From Anastatus disparis (lineage: Eukaryota; Arthropoda; Insecta; Hymenoptera; Eupelmidae): a stretch of DNA of 64,000 nt. The stretch is taken from positions 1-64,000 of the forward strand of contig JAFFSR010000004.1 in NCBI GenBank assembly GCA_017163975.1. The letters run 5' to 3'. Within the stretch, counting starts at the first letter, position 1, and every line of letters starts with the position of its first letter. Below the pieces are notes generated by a model, which saw only the letters and a list, made by a program, of their open reading frames with translations, was not told the DNA's origin and ran no database searches. This document shows, piece after piece, positions 11,085-23,681 of this stretch. A program made the position numbers and the translations under genes.

Positions 11085-14034
11085 TTAAGCTTTTGGATCC
11101 CAAGCATCAGATTGATAAGAAGTTTGAGAAACACCATAACATGGTGTCATTGAACCAAGAAGAGGTGTCCGTGATCCATCTGTAAAAAAAAGATTATTAA
11201 TTAATTCATTATTGTTCAATAAAATACTTAATTGCAAAATATTTTTGTAAAAAATTTTATCTTTACCTTGATACATTGGTGTTTGATAGCCGGCTATGTA
11301 AGCAGGTGTTTTATCGCGAATACTGAATTTATCAACGTCAGTCGATGCATTGCCGTTTAGAATATGTGATCTAGAGACAAGAATTGTTTGACAAGTAGAA
11401 TGCAGTTCAACCTCTAACTGTTTCTTCAATTTCATCTTTGACGATGCCTACATTGCCTTTATATGGTCCACCAGTAATTTTGATTGTAGATCCAATAATT
11501 TGTCGATCACGTTTAGCTCCTCCTTTCCTCCTCTAGTCCACCTCTATTGCTACTCCATCCTCTATTATTACCTCTGCTGACACCACGACTGCCAGAACCA
11601 CTTGGGTGCATTGGCGAAGCAAAACATAGTGATGTAACACTTGATATATTAGTATTTTTCTTTGGTAACGTCACATTTATCTTGTTAACTCCAAAAAGCT
11701 GTAGATGTCTAGTTTTACATACAAAAATACCGCCGTTCTCAATAAATGTGCGAGAGTGTAGAAAAGCGAAACTGCGATACAAGTATTTAATGACACCTTC
11801 ACGGCCAGAATAAGGACCGCAGATAACCTTGACTTTATCTTTTCTTTGTATAGTGCTTTGTTGAGAATCTAAGGCTGTCGTATTCGGATTTACTCTTCTT
11901 TTTTTCCAAGCTTTGTGGTTTCGCTTCCACGACTTTAGCATGCATTGAAAGTACATGAGATTTATCGCGGTCTAAACGTACGATAACGCCAACAGTTTGT
12001 CGATCTAATTGAACAAGATCACCTAATTCAAAACGACCTGTGTTATGTAAACCCGTGGCCGTATCTGTGCATTGTTGTAAATTATCGGATAAAACTTCAA
12101 TTGTATGCATTGATAAATCAGAAAATATTGAAATACGATTCGATGCAATGTGTATAATTAGGCCTGTTTCTCCTTCATGTTTTCCTGAAAGCACCTGTAA
12201 AAAAATAATTAAGATTATCATTTTTTAAGTATACCGATATAATATTTATAAGTATACATTTGGATAAAATTTTTACCTTAACATGATTTCCCAGGACAAA
12301 ATATTTTTTTAATTCACTCGCCGAGAAATCAAGCACTTCCTTGAGCTCTTCATGTTTTGGCTTTACCATAATTGTGTTGCCATTGATTGCCACAATTTGA
12401 CCTTTTAAATTTATCAATTCACCTTCGCAAACTATAACGTTGTCTTCAGTTTTAAAAGTATGCGTAACTGTGCCTGCAGAACCACCTTTTGTAGGTGCAT
12501 TACTTAAGTGAAGGTCTAAATCTTCTGGTGCTTCTTCGAATTGTTGTAATTCAGAGAGAGATGGTTTCACACCCTCAGATACAATTGTATTTATCAAGAA
12601 ATTTTTGTATAAAAGCCTTTTTTACTGTATCGGTTTCTTTCAAATATTAAATAGTCACCATCATTAGTAATTACTCCACCAATAGCTCTTATAGCTGCAG
12701 GATCAAAAAGTTTTGCAGCTGGTATCTGTTTTCTTCCTTTTTGCGGCTTCAAAGTTGCTCTTCGCTGTTATCAAAGTCCCTCTAGGTCTCGTGTAATCAA
12801 TTCTTGGCAATAATTTTAGCTGAACTTGATTACGTGTCAAATCAACGTAATTTACTTGAGCAATATCATCTTTAAAAATGCCTCGCGTTAATCTAACCCA
12901 TTGTTTAGCTTGTAATACAACCTTTTCTTTGACAACTCGAAGAACATCGGTCATTTCTTTAATTGGTACCATCTGTTGATTCCATTGTCCCATCTTCAAG
13001 TTACCAACATTTTCTATAGCAGCTTTTACATGAGGCTGTCTATATGCTTCGATGTAAATATAACCTTTTGCTCCTTTAGGTGCTACCACGGATTTGATTA
13101 ATAATGGTTTATCAGCAGATAAGTAGGTAAGATACTTTCGCATCAATAATAAAGCTGTACTTTTTTCTTCACCAATGCGACATTTTACCATCCACAAGTT
13201 TGGATCTTTTACATCAGGAAGTAGAGTTTGTTGTGATATTTGATCGTTCATGTCTTCATTTCCATCAGCAAAACGATCAACAATAGCTGATTCCTGATCT
13301 CCATACTTATTTTTTAAATATTCTACAATTTCATCTTCTTTTTGCGAGCTAAAAAATAAATTTATAGATTTTAATATCAAGTAAATAACTTATTTCAATA
13401 CATTTTAATTTTCAAATTCAAGTAAACGATACTTACTTCCATAGATGTATTCTTCTTTTGCCTTCGATTTCTCTAGCGGTAAGACCAACTTCCTCAGCTT
13501 CATTTTCAGCAATTCCAATTTCTTCTACATCTTCCCATTCTTCCTCATCCTCAACTTCATCATCTACTTCAGCTTCTTGGATAATGAAATCATAAACGCC
13601 CTTCTTCTTTTTCTTTTTTTGCAGTCTGTCATTATCTTCATAATCTTCCTGTTCTTCTTCGTCGTATTCGTCTAAATCTTCAACTGCAGATTCTTCCTTT
13701 GAACTAATTTTTCTACTTTTTCATCTCTTGAGCGTGATCGAGATCGTGAACTAGATCTAGAACTGGAGCTTGAACTAGAACTGGAGCTTGAACTAGAACT
13801 GGAGCTTGAACTGGAACTGGAGTTTGAACTAAAACTGGAGTTTGAACTAGAACTGGAGTTTGAACTAGATCTTGATCTCGAGCGAGAAATTATCGATCGA
13901 TTTTCACTTCTCAAAACTTTTCGTGATCTAGATTTTGAATTAGATCGTGCTGAACTCCCAGCTGTACTTTCAGTATCACTAGCACTTACAGATGAGGAAC
14001 AGCTGTCGCTACTTTTTCTCTCTGAGTTGGTCAT
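11085..14034 (-). pseudogene. Spt5-like gene, left copy, frameshifted
   Basis: Four exons on the minus strand correspond one to one with the right copy: 14,034-13,437, 13,348-12,279, 12,194-11,268 and 11,179-11,085, with all GT/AG borders kept. The reading frame is broken by small indels: one A lost near 13,709, changes near 12,735 (AAAAGG reduced) and 12,615, one A gained near 11,905, losses near 11,535 and 11,520, one base gained near 11,412. The last exon has no length change. Some indels lie in homopolymers, others do not. As written it cannot make full-length protein. Either it is a young pseudogene or its consensus is poorly polished; an intact allele would look the same but for the indels. 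Confidence 0.85.
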
Positions 14035-14355
14035 TTTTTGAATTTATCTAAAAATAAAAAATGTGAATTTTGTGAAATTAATGAGACTGTGATGAAACGA
14101 CGCAGAAAAGTTTACAATATTATGAATAAGAGACATTCTTTGTACATGATATAATTTTTATAAAATGTTAAGCTGTTATGATACAGTATATAATCTTTTA
14201 TTGCTTTCTATAAATTTTTTTTCTTATATTTTATGACAAAAAATTACGTATTTATATCTACTTTTCTGCTTTGATATTAATTATTAATATAAAATAATTT
14301 TGATAAATATTCTGCTGAAGACATTTATTGACAAAGAAATCTTTATAATTTTTAA
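14035..14355. other. Upstream flank of left Spt5 copy
   Basis: Mirror of 23,361-23,681. AT-rich; would include 5' UTR and promoter, but no element can be pinned down by eye. Confidence 0.4.
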
Positions 14356-14663
14356 TTAAGGAGATGTAAAATGGGTATTACACCTGTACTCATAAATATT
14401 TACTATCTTTCTATTTTATTGCAAAATTTTAAGAAAATAAATGCTTTAGCTTGTCGTATGTACAATGAAGATGAATTTTCAAATAAATTCATTCATTAGT
14501 TTCTCAGAATTTTAGATTTCTTGTACAAAATCTAAAAATATTAATATTTAATATTGGAACCCAAAATTCTGAAAAATTAATGAATGAATATATTTGAAAA
14601 TCTAACTAAATAATCTTCCAAATTCATGAATACAGGTGTATTGTCCGTTTTATATTTCCTTAA
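14356..14663. mobile_element. TTAA-flanked MITE, short form (left arm)
   Basis: 308 bp including TTAA at each end; TIRs AGGAGATGTAAAATGGG and the mirror of AGGAAATATAAAACGG, both followed by TACACCTGTA. Inner arms pair around TTAATATTTAATATTGG. It lies just upstream of the Spt5 copy; duplicate at 23,053-23,360. Confidence 0.8.
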
Positions 14664-17600
14664 TACAATATTTATTAATAAAGAATTTATTTTATAAATT
14701 AGCTTACCAAATGTTTTTTCCTTTACAAGGATGCTATTGAGACTTTACTAGTTAAACAAAAGTTTAATCTTTTGGAGAATGAACTTGAGAATGAATCACA
14801 CTAATACAACTTCGTTTTGAATATAGCAAATTCTTTAATTGTATGCAATTATTATTAATGTTGATTCCGCTTTGATGGATAGTTTCCAACTGAATTGCAA
14901 CTTGTGATTTTTCACAACTTAAATAGTCAAGATTGATACTCAATGTTTAATCCGTTAATCTTCAATATAATTCAGGTATTAAAATTACGTTTACGTTATT
15001 AAGCACAAATAGGGTCAAGATTGATACTCAATGTTTAATCCGTTAATCTTCAATATTCTTCGGGTATTAAAAATTACGGTTACGTTATTAAGCACAAATA
15101 GGGAGGAGTTAGTCAGGTATAACAGATTAAATGAATTCTGGTAAATCCAAAATTGATTGCATATTCATAATAATGTCAAAGCTATAACGATATTAAAATT
15201 TAATATTTCTGAAACTAATAGAATGAACAAATTTATTAATTTTTTCTAGTATGCGACATTAAACATATTTTTAAAAATTCCTTTTTCTACTTATCTTAAT
15301 AGAAGTTTTGAAAATAATAGTACATTGTGCAACAAGGGAGCAAAATAATCTCGCTACGCTCGAGCGACAAACACGCACTCGTCGGCAAACACCTATATGC
15401 TCCGCGTTGCGCATACTATTTTCTCACGCGAAGAGCACCAAAAATATTATTTTGATATCATATAATACATGATACTAATAATACATATAATACTAAATAT
15501 ACATAAACATGTAATACTAAAAAAAAATAAATGATATTTTTTATGGGGTAAAATTTTCCGTTTTATTCCCATACTATATATATACTTTTTTATAATACAT
15601 TAAAAATTAAATTAAATTTTAATTTATTCAAATCGATTCAAATTTAACATTTTTCGCAGAAATCGTCCATCGCTAACTTGTAATTCCGAGAATTTACGAT
15701 TCGGCGTTGAATACTTGGCTGATATTATAAGGATATGAAAATGTCTTCGATGCAACGTGCAAGATTAAATATTACATAAATAATACTCGAAAAAATCAAT
15801 GCTAAATAGACTGAAAGTTGCTACTGATATACGTGAACTTTTTCGAGGAATTTGCTCACCCCTGACTTGTAATTCGGGGAATTTACAATTCGCAGAATTC
15901 ACAATTCTAAGTGAAGCACTTAACTAATGTATAAAAAGCATCGAGTTACACACACTAACTGATGTATAAAGATATCGGGTTAGATTATCGAGCCTGTTAA
16001 AAGTTCGAATTCATTTTGCTCCCTAGGGAGGCAAAGAGGTATTTTGCTCCCTCACAACAGCTGGTCAAAATAGTATTTTACGCTCTGAGTACGAGAAAAT
16101 TATTATTTTACCTAGAAACAAAATGTAAAAAGTTATGATTCAACAAGTTGAAATAATTATCAAATATTTATTTAAAAAGTCAATTTTGTATGATCAAATG
16201 TCGACCGATAATATTTCATTTGAATACAAAATATTAAGCATTATTGTACAGTAGAAGCATTTAGTTTTCTTTTATATATTTATTGATATAAAAACATAAT
16301 TTTTTACTTTTTGGTTCTTTATTGTCCTGAAACTGATTATTTTACAATTACTGTCAAAACAAAATTTGATTAATATAAATATGATTTCTACTGTAGATAT
16401 AAAATTTTTAAATCTAATAAATCTTCTTTATTTAAAATAAAAATTATTTAATTAATATTTTTCGCTTTTACTTTGTACTATTGCCGATAGGCGAAAATTA
16501 AATGAAAATCCAATTTTTTTAACATACTTTTCTTTGATATTTTGATACGTAAACTATATAATATTAAAAAGTAACCTTTTAAGAACTATTAAAAAAAATT
16601 TTCAAGGGAAAATATTTAATAGTCTACTTTTTATAATGAATTTTTGTGTTTCTGGTGTAAATCAATAGTATATATTGCTTTCAAGATAGGAATAGGCGGC
16701 CTTTTTTCAACTTCAGAAGAAAGTTGATTATATAGTATACATTTAGATAATTTTGCATAAATCTCCAGGACCGGATTACCGTATGCACAAAACGCTATAA
16801 CGTAGGTCGGTAATATCTGAAAAGGCGGCAAGGTCAATAAAAACTTATAAATAAAATTTGAAAATAATTGAAATTTATTTTTTACTCAAGATTTCTATAC
16901 TCCGTAAATTAGATTATTGTATTAATTAAAAATTTATATTTTTCTTGTAAATTCACTATTAAAATAACATGGAATTTAATTTAAATTTAATGTAAAATAA
17001 AATTTTTAGCTTTTAGTCTTTTGTGCCAACCTGCGTAAATAATAATAATAAAACCAATCAATTAATTTATTTAATAAATTATTTATGTGTGTCATTTTAA
17101 ATTTGTTGAGGATTCAATTGCCTTAAAGGGACGGCAAAAGTCTTAATCCAGCCCTGTAAATCTTAAGTGATGTTCTGTTAATTAGGGTAGCTTGTGGGAG
17201 ATGCGACCAAGATATTATAAGAGTAAATACTGAATACACTTAATACATCAGTCATTCTGGGAAAGATTTACATTACGAATTTGTCCCTTTAAGTACGGGT
17301 TTTACCCACATGGTAAGGGCTGATCAACTTATTAAGAGGCCTATTAAATTTAAAGAAGAAGAAAAAGGAAGGATTAAAACATCAGAATCGACAATCTCTT
17401 ATAGATTCTTTACTATTAGAGATGCCATAATTGATATTTTAATAATTATGCAAGGATATGTAATCGACGGGATATTTTAATAATTATGCAAGGATATGTA
17501 ATTCCGCTAGATGCTTTACTATTGGAAGTGCGATATTATATCCTTGTCATAAATGCAACTTATGAAAGTACAATAATCGTTGATATTCGCTGAATGCTTT

Positions 17601-17852
17601 ACCATTGAACGTGCGATAATGTGTACTCAAATAATAAGATGCTTTTTTAACTTAATGATCTGAAAATACATTTAATTTAATGAATTTATAATCATATTTA
17701 TTTATTATAAATTATTGACTTTATTTAAAATAATCAATCTTTTTTAAATAAATTACAAACAGATATATTAATTTATTTAAATTAATATATTTATTAAATT
17801 TTATAGTAAGCTAATCTCTACATGTTACCGTGTAGAGAGCTGGATCAAGAAT
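14664..17852. other. Non-coding inner part of left arm
   Basis: Mirror of 19,821-23,052. It contains a duplicated ~70-bp unit at 14,930-15,105 (GTTTAATCCGTTAATCTTCA twice), a GC-richer patch at 15,340-15,440, and a 68-residue ORF (16,837-16,631, minus) conserved in the mirror but without recognisable family. It also has two units of the 38-bp minisatellite near 17,435-17,510. Confidence 0.45.
17435..17510. repeat. 38-bp minisatellite, two units
   Basis: Two units containing AATTATGCAAGGATATGTAA. The right arm has three (20,168-20,285). Confidence 0.75.
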
Positions 17853-19820
17853 CGAAAAATACATTTTAGATATTACATGATCGAACATCTAAAAGAGAAC
17901 AAGAGAGCTTGGATGGATTCACGCTCTATTATATTATTTCATAAACCTTATATGAAGTTCTATTTCTCACTAAAAAATTATGCATTAGGAAATAGAATGT
18001 TCGATAAAATTCGTTTTATATATTTGCCAAAGAAACATTGAATAAAGATAAATATATTTGTAAAAGAAACGTTTTATTTCTTTTACATTCCAAAAGACTA
18101 TTTTTGGTAATTTATTTTATTATTTATTAATTAAAAAAGCTAATATTTTATATTTTAATTTCTATCTTTAAACTTTAAATAGAATAATCATTTTTACACA
18201 TATTATAGAAATTGAATATTCTATTTATGTATAAACAATTATATTAAAAAGTTACATCTTATATATTTTATCATTAACAATCAAATATTGATAATACTTT
18301 TCATTAAAAGAAATAGAACATTCCATTTCTATATTCATTTTACTATATCGATATACATATACATTTTGAGTTATCTTCATTATCGGCCTCAATAGGTAAC
18401 TATAGAGCCATACTTATACTTTTAACGTAATTTAAGTTTATTATCACAGAAAATCATTCTATGTTTTTAACAATGTCCAATTCTTTATAAAATATTCATA
18501 ATAAATTTAACAATTCTAGTCAAAATTGATATGAGCCGTTACAGTGTATACCAAAATGTATAAATGCAATTAAATAAAGTTTCAAAGCTCTTATCTGTTA
18601 CGTTAAATATAATAGAAAAAGATGTCTGATCAAATGTCTGTTTCTTTACAAATAAATAAATTTATTATCTTTTATGTATGTTTGAAAGTCAAATGAATTT
18701 TAAATTATGAATAAAATGGGAAATAATTTTTATTGAACGTTATTATATGATTTTAATAGAAATAGTGTTTAAATAAAAAATATTTAGAATAATTTATTGT
18801 TGTAAAATTAGTTTAGAAGGAAGTTAAAATAAAATAGAAATAAAATACAAAAAGTTTAAAATTTGAATATAATTGAACAGTATCATTTTTTAGTACACTG
18901 TAAAAAATTTTATGTATATATATTTTAACTTATTTTGTGTTAAAAATCTAGTTGCATTCATTTTTTGTTAAAATTTTCATCTAAAATCTACATTTAGTTC
19001 GTTAGCTAATATTAACATAATTTCCGGAAACATATATGTACTAATAAAATAAAACAAAGTTCTTTAGAATATAGAATTGTATTTCTTAAAGCAAGGAAGC
19101 AAACAATGAAGGACTATTACGAAGAATGCTCCGTAACGACGTTTTATTTATCAAACTTAAATTATCATTACATTAAATTTTTTATAACCAAAATAATCAA
19201 ATTTAAAATTAAATCCGAATTTAACGTCAAAAAAGGAATTAAAAAAGAACACTTTTACAGTACATTATGATGAGTTATCACCCTCACTGCGCTCGTATGA
19301 TAACTCCGGCCGTGTAATAAAGTTCTACTAAGGTCACAAGTATCGTATACTATTTTATAACGCGTGGGACATAAATCAGCCAAATTAAATCTGTACTCTT
19401 CAAAATCATTAATGAACAAAAACTATGCACAAGGAATAATAATTCAAAAAATAGAAGCGAAAACTATAAAAACTAAATACTACGCATCTTGTGAATAATA
19501 AATCGTAAAAAAACGAAAGCTATAAACAAACTAAAACTAAAAACTCCATCAATAATAGATCAAAAAAGAAAAAAAAGACTATAATTTCAAAAATATACTT
19601 AAAATGTGTTGTAATAATAAATTTTTATCAATATAATTGATATTATATTTGTTCATTTTTAAAATTATATAGTTTGCGTATCAAAATATCAAAGAAAAGT
19701 ATGTCAAAAAAATTGGATCTTCATTTAATTTTCGCCTATCGACAATACTACAAAGTAAAAGCGAAAAATGTTAAATGAATAATTTTTATTTTAAATAAAG
19801 AAGATTTATTAGATTTAAAA
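17853..19820. other. Spacer between palindrome arms
   Basis: About 1.97 kb of unique AT-rich sequence. It includes a relative of the 6,100-6,330 repeat at about 19,260-19,620. It also includes, at about 19,655-19,820, a direct copy of right-arm sequence 21,160-21,312 (TCGCCTATCGACAATACTAC). No supported gene. Confidence 0.55.
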
Positions 19821-19826
19821 ATTCTT
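19655..19826 (+). repeat. Direct duplicate of 21,160-21,312
   Basis: Shares TATCAAAATATCAAAGAAAA, TTTTCGCCTATCG and AAGAAGATTTATTAGATTTA with 21,160-21,312 in the same orientation, and with 16,400-16,560 inverted. It abuts the inner edge of the right arm, so it may mark the breakpoint of the inversion. Confidence 0.7.
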
Positions 19827-20167
19827 GATCCAGCTCTCTACACGGTAACATGTAGAGATTAGCTTACTATAAAATTTAATAAATATATTAATTTAAATAA
19901 ATTAATATATCTGTTTGTAATTTATTTAAAAAAGATTGATTATTTTAAATAAAGTCAATAATTTATAATAAATAAATATGATTATAAATTCATTAAATTA
20001 AATGTATTTTCAGATCATTAAGTTAAAAAAGCATCTTATTATTTGAGTACACATTATCGCACGTTCAATGGTAAAGCATTCAGCGAATATCAACGATTAT
20101 TGTACTTTCATAAGTTGCATTTATGACAAGGATATAATATCGCACTTCCAATAGTAAAGCATCTAGC

Positions 20168-20285
20168 GGAATTACATATCCTTGCATAATTATTAAAATA
20201 TCCCGTCGATTACATATCCTTGCATAATTATTAAAATATCCCGTCGATTACATATCCTTGCATAATTATTAAAATATCAATTATG
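20168..20285. repeat. 38-bp minisatellite, three units
   Basis: Three consecutive units with ATTACATATCCTTGCATAAT and ATATCCCGTCG between them. One unit more than in the left arm. Confidence 0.8.
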
Positions 20286-23052
20286 GCATCTCTAATAGTA
20301 AAGAATCTATAAGAGATTGTCGATTCTGATGTTTTAATCCTTCCTTTTTTTCTTCTTCTTTAAATTTAATAGGCCTCTTAATAAGTTGATCAGCCCTTAC
20401 CATGTGGGTAAAACCCGTACTTAAAGGGACAAATTCGTAATGTAAATCTTTCCCAGAATGACTGATGTATTAAGTGTATTCAGTATTTACTCTTATAATA
20501 TCTTGGTCGCATCTCCCACAAGCTACCCTAATTAACAGAACATCACTTAAGATTTACAGGGCTGGATTAAGACTTTTGCCGTCCCTTTAAGGCAATTGAA
20601 TCCTCAACAAATTTAAAATGACACACATAAATAATTTATTAAATAAATTAATTGATTGGTTTTATTATTATTATTTACGCAGGTTGGCGCACAAAAGACT
20701 AAAAGCTAAAAATTTTATTTTACATTAAATTTAAATTAAATTCCATGTTATTTTAATAGTGAATTTACAAGAAAAAATATAAATTTTTAATTAATACAAT
20801 AATCTAATTTACGGAGTATAGAAATCTTGAGTAAAAAATAAATTTCAATTATTTTCAAATTTTATTTATAAGTTTTTATTGACCTTGCCGCCTTTTCAGA
20901 TATTACCGACCTACGTTATAGCGTTTTGTGCATACGGTAATCCGGTCCTGGAGATTTATGCAAAATTATCTAAATGTATACTATATAATCAACTTTCTTC
21001 TGAAGTTGAAAAAGGCCGCCTATTCCTATCTTGAAAGCAATATATACTATTGATTTACACCAGAAACACAAAAATTCATTATAAAAAGTAGACTATTAAA
21101 TATTTTCCCTTGAAAATTTTTTTTAATAGTTCTTAAAAGGTTACTTTTTAATATTATATAGTTTACGTATCAAAATATCAAAGAAAAGTATGTTAAAAAA
21201 ATTGGATTTTCATTTAATTTTCGCCTATCGGCAATAGTACAAAGTAAAAGCGAAAAATATTAATTAAATAATTTTTATTTTAAATAAAGAAGATTTATTA
21301 GATTTAAAAATTTTATATCTACAGTAGAAATCATATTTATATTAATCAAATTTTGTTTTGACAGTAATTGTAAAATAATCAGTTTCAGGACAATAAAGAA
21401 CCAAAAGTAAAAATTATGTTTTTATATCAATAAATATATAAAAGAAAACTAAATGCTTCTACTGTACAATAATGCTTAATATTTTGTATTCAAATGAAAT
21501 ATTATCGGTCGACATTTGATCATACAAAATTGACTTTTTAAATAAATATTTGATAATTATTTCAACTTGTTGAATCATAACTTTTACATTTTGTTTCTAG
21601 GTAAAATAATAATTTTCTCGTACTCAGAGCGTAAAATACTATTTTGACCAGCTGTTGTGAGGGAGCAAAATACCTCTTTGCCTCCCTAGGGAGCAAAATG
21701 AATTCGAACTTTTAACAGGCTCGATAATCTAACCCGATATCTTTATACATCAGTTAGTGTGTGTAACTCGATGCTTTTTATACATTAGTTAAGTGCTTCA
21801 CTTAGAATTGTGAATTCTGCGAATTGTAAATTCCCGAATTACAAGTCAGGGGTGAGCAAATTCCTCGAAAAAGTTCACGTATATCAGTAGCAACTTTCAG
21901 TCTATTTAGCATTGATTTTTTCGAGTATTATTTATGTAATATTTAATCTTGCACGTTGCATCGAAGACATTTTCATATCCTTATAATATCAGCCAAGTAT
22001 TCAACGCCGAATCGTAAATTCTCGGAATTACAAGTTAGCGATGGACGATTTCTGCGAAAAATGTTAAATTTGAATCGATTTGAATAAATTAAAATTTAAT
22101 TTAATTTTTAATGTATTATAAAAAAAGTATATATATAGTATGGGAATAAAACGGAAAATTTTACCCCATAAAAATATCATTTATTTTTTCTTTAGTATTA
22201 CATGTTTATGTATATTTAGTATTATATGTATTATTAGTATCATGTATTATATGATATCAAAAATAATATTTTTGGTGCTCTTCGCGTGAGAAAATAGTAT
22301 GCGCAACGCGGGAGCATATAGGTGTTTGCCGACGAGTGCGTGTTTGTCGCTCGAGCGTAGCGAGATTATTTTGCTCCCTTGTTGCACAATGTACTATTAT
22401 TTTCAAAACTTCTATTAAGATAAGTAGAAAAAAGGAATTTTTAAAAATATGTTTAATGTCGCATACTAGAAAAAATTAATAAATTTGTTCATTCTATTAG
22501 TTTCAGAAATATTAAATTTTAATATCGTTATAGCTTTGACATTATTATGAATATGCAATCAATTTTGGATTTACCAGAATTCATTTAATCTGTTATACCT
22601 GACTAACTCCTCCCTATTTGTGCTTAATAACGTAACCGTAATTTTTAATACCCGAAGAATATTGAAGATTAACGGATTAAACATTGAGTATCAATCTTGA
22701 CCCTATTTGTGCTTAATAACGTAAACGTAATTTTTAATACCTGAATTATATTGAAGATTAACGGATTAAACATTGAGTATCAATCTTGACTATTTAAGTT
22801 GTGAAAAATCACAAGTTGCAATTCAGTTGGAAACTATCCATCAAAGCGGAATCAACATTAATAATAATTGCATACAATTAAAGAATTTGCTATATTCAAA
22901 ACGAAGTTGTATTAGTGTGATTCATTCTCAAGTTCATTCTCCAAAAGATTAAACTTTTGTTTAACTAGTAAAGTCTCAATAGCATCCTTGTAAAGGAAAA
23001 AACATTTGGTAAGCTAATTTATAAAATAAATTCTTTATTAATAAATATTGTA

Positions 23053-23360
23053 TTAAGGAAATATAAAACGGACAATACACCTGTATTCATGAATTTGGAA
23101 GATTATTTAGTTAGATTTTCAAATATATTCATTCATTAATTTTTCAGAATTTTGGGTTCCAATATTAAATATTAATATTTTTAGATTTTGTACAAGAAAT
23201 CTAAAATTCTGAGAAACTAATGAATGAATTTATTTGAAAATTCATCTTCATTGTACATACGACAAGCTAAAGCATTTATTTTCTTAAAATTTTGCAATAA
23301 AATAGAAAGATAGTAAATATTTATGAGTACAGGTGTAATACCCATTTTACATCTCCTTAA
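23053..23360. mobile_element. TTAA-flanked MITE, short form (right arm)
   Basis: Mirror copy of 14,356-14,663 with the same TIRs and TTAA flanks. It sits about 320 bp upstream of the Spt5 start codon and could overlap its promoter. Confidence 0.8.
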
Positions 23361-23681
23361 TTAAAAATTATAAAGATTTCTTTGTCAATAAATGTCTTCA
23401 GCAGAATATTTATCAAAATTATTTTATATTAATAATTAATATCAAAGCAGAAAAGTAGATATAAATACGTAATTTTTTGTCATAAAATATAAGAAAAAAA
23501 ATTTATAGAAAGCAATAAAAGATTATATACTGTATCATAACAGCTTAACATTTTATAAAAATTATATCATGTACAAAGAATGTCTCTTATTCATAATATT
23601 GTAAACTTTTCTGCGTCGTTTCATCACAGTCTCATTAATTTCACAAAATTCACATTTTTTATTTTTAGATAAATTCAAAAA

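Larger units (their letters stand above)
8425..17852. repeat. Left arm of giant inverted duplication
   Basis: This segment is the reverse complement of 19,821-28,250. Coordinates of matching points sum to about 37,673 at the inner edge (GATCAAGAAT at 17,843 against ATTCTTGATC at 19,821) and 37,716 at the Spt5 start codons. Inner parts are nearly identical; outside about 8,850 (right side 27,940) similarity drops visibly until it ends near 8,425. The left arm alone carries an extra ~930 bp (9,630-10,555) and a 121-bp hairpin (8,721-8,841). It has two rather than three copies of a 38-bp minisatellite. Confidence 0.9.

Noticed and set aside
16631..16837. 68-residue minus-strand ORF conserved in the mirrored arm (about 20,880-21,085)
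   Set aside because: Conservation is automatic because the arms are duplicates. I considered a chemoreceptor fragment but no decisive motif is present.
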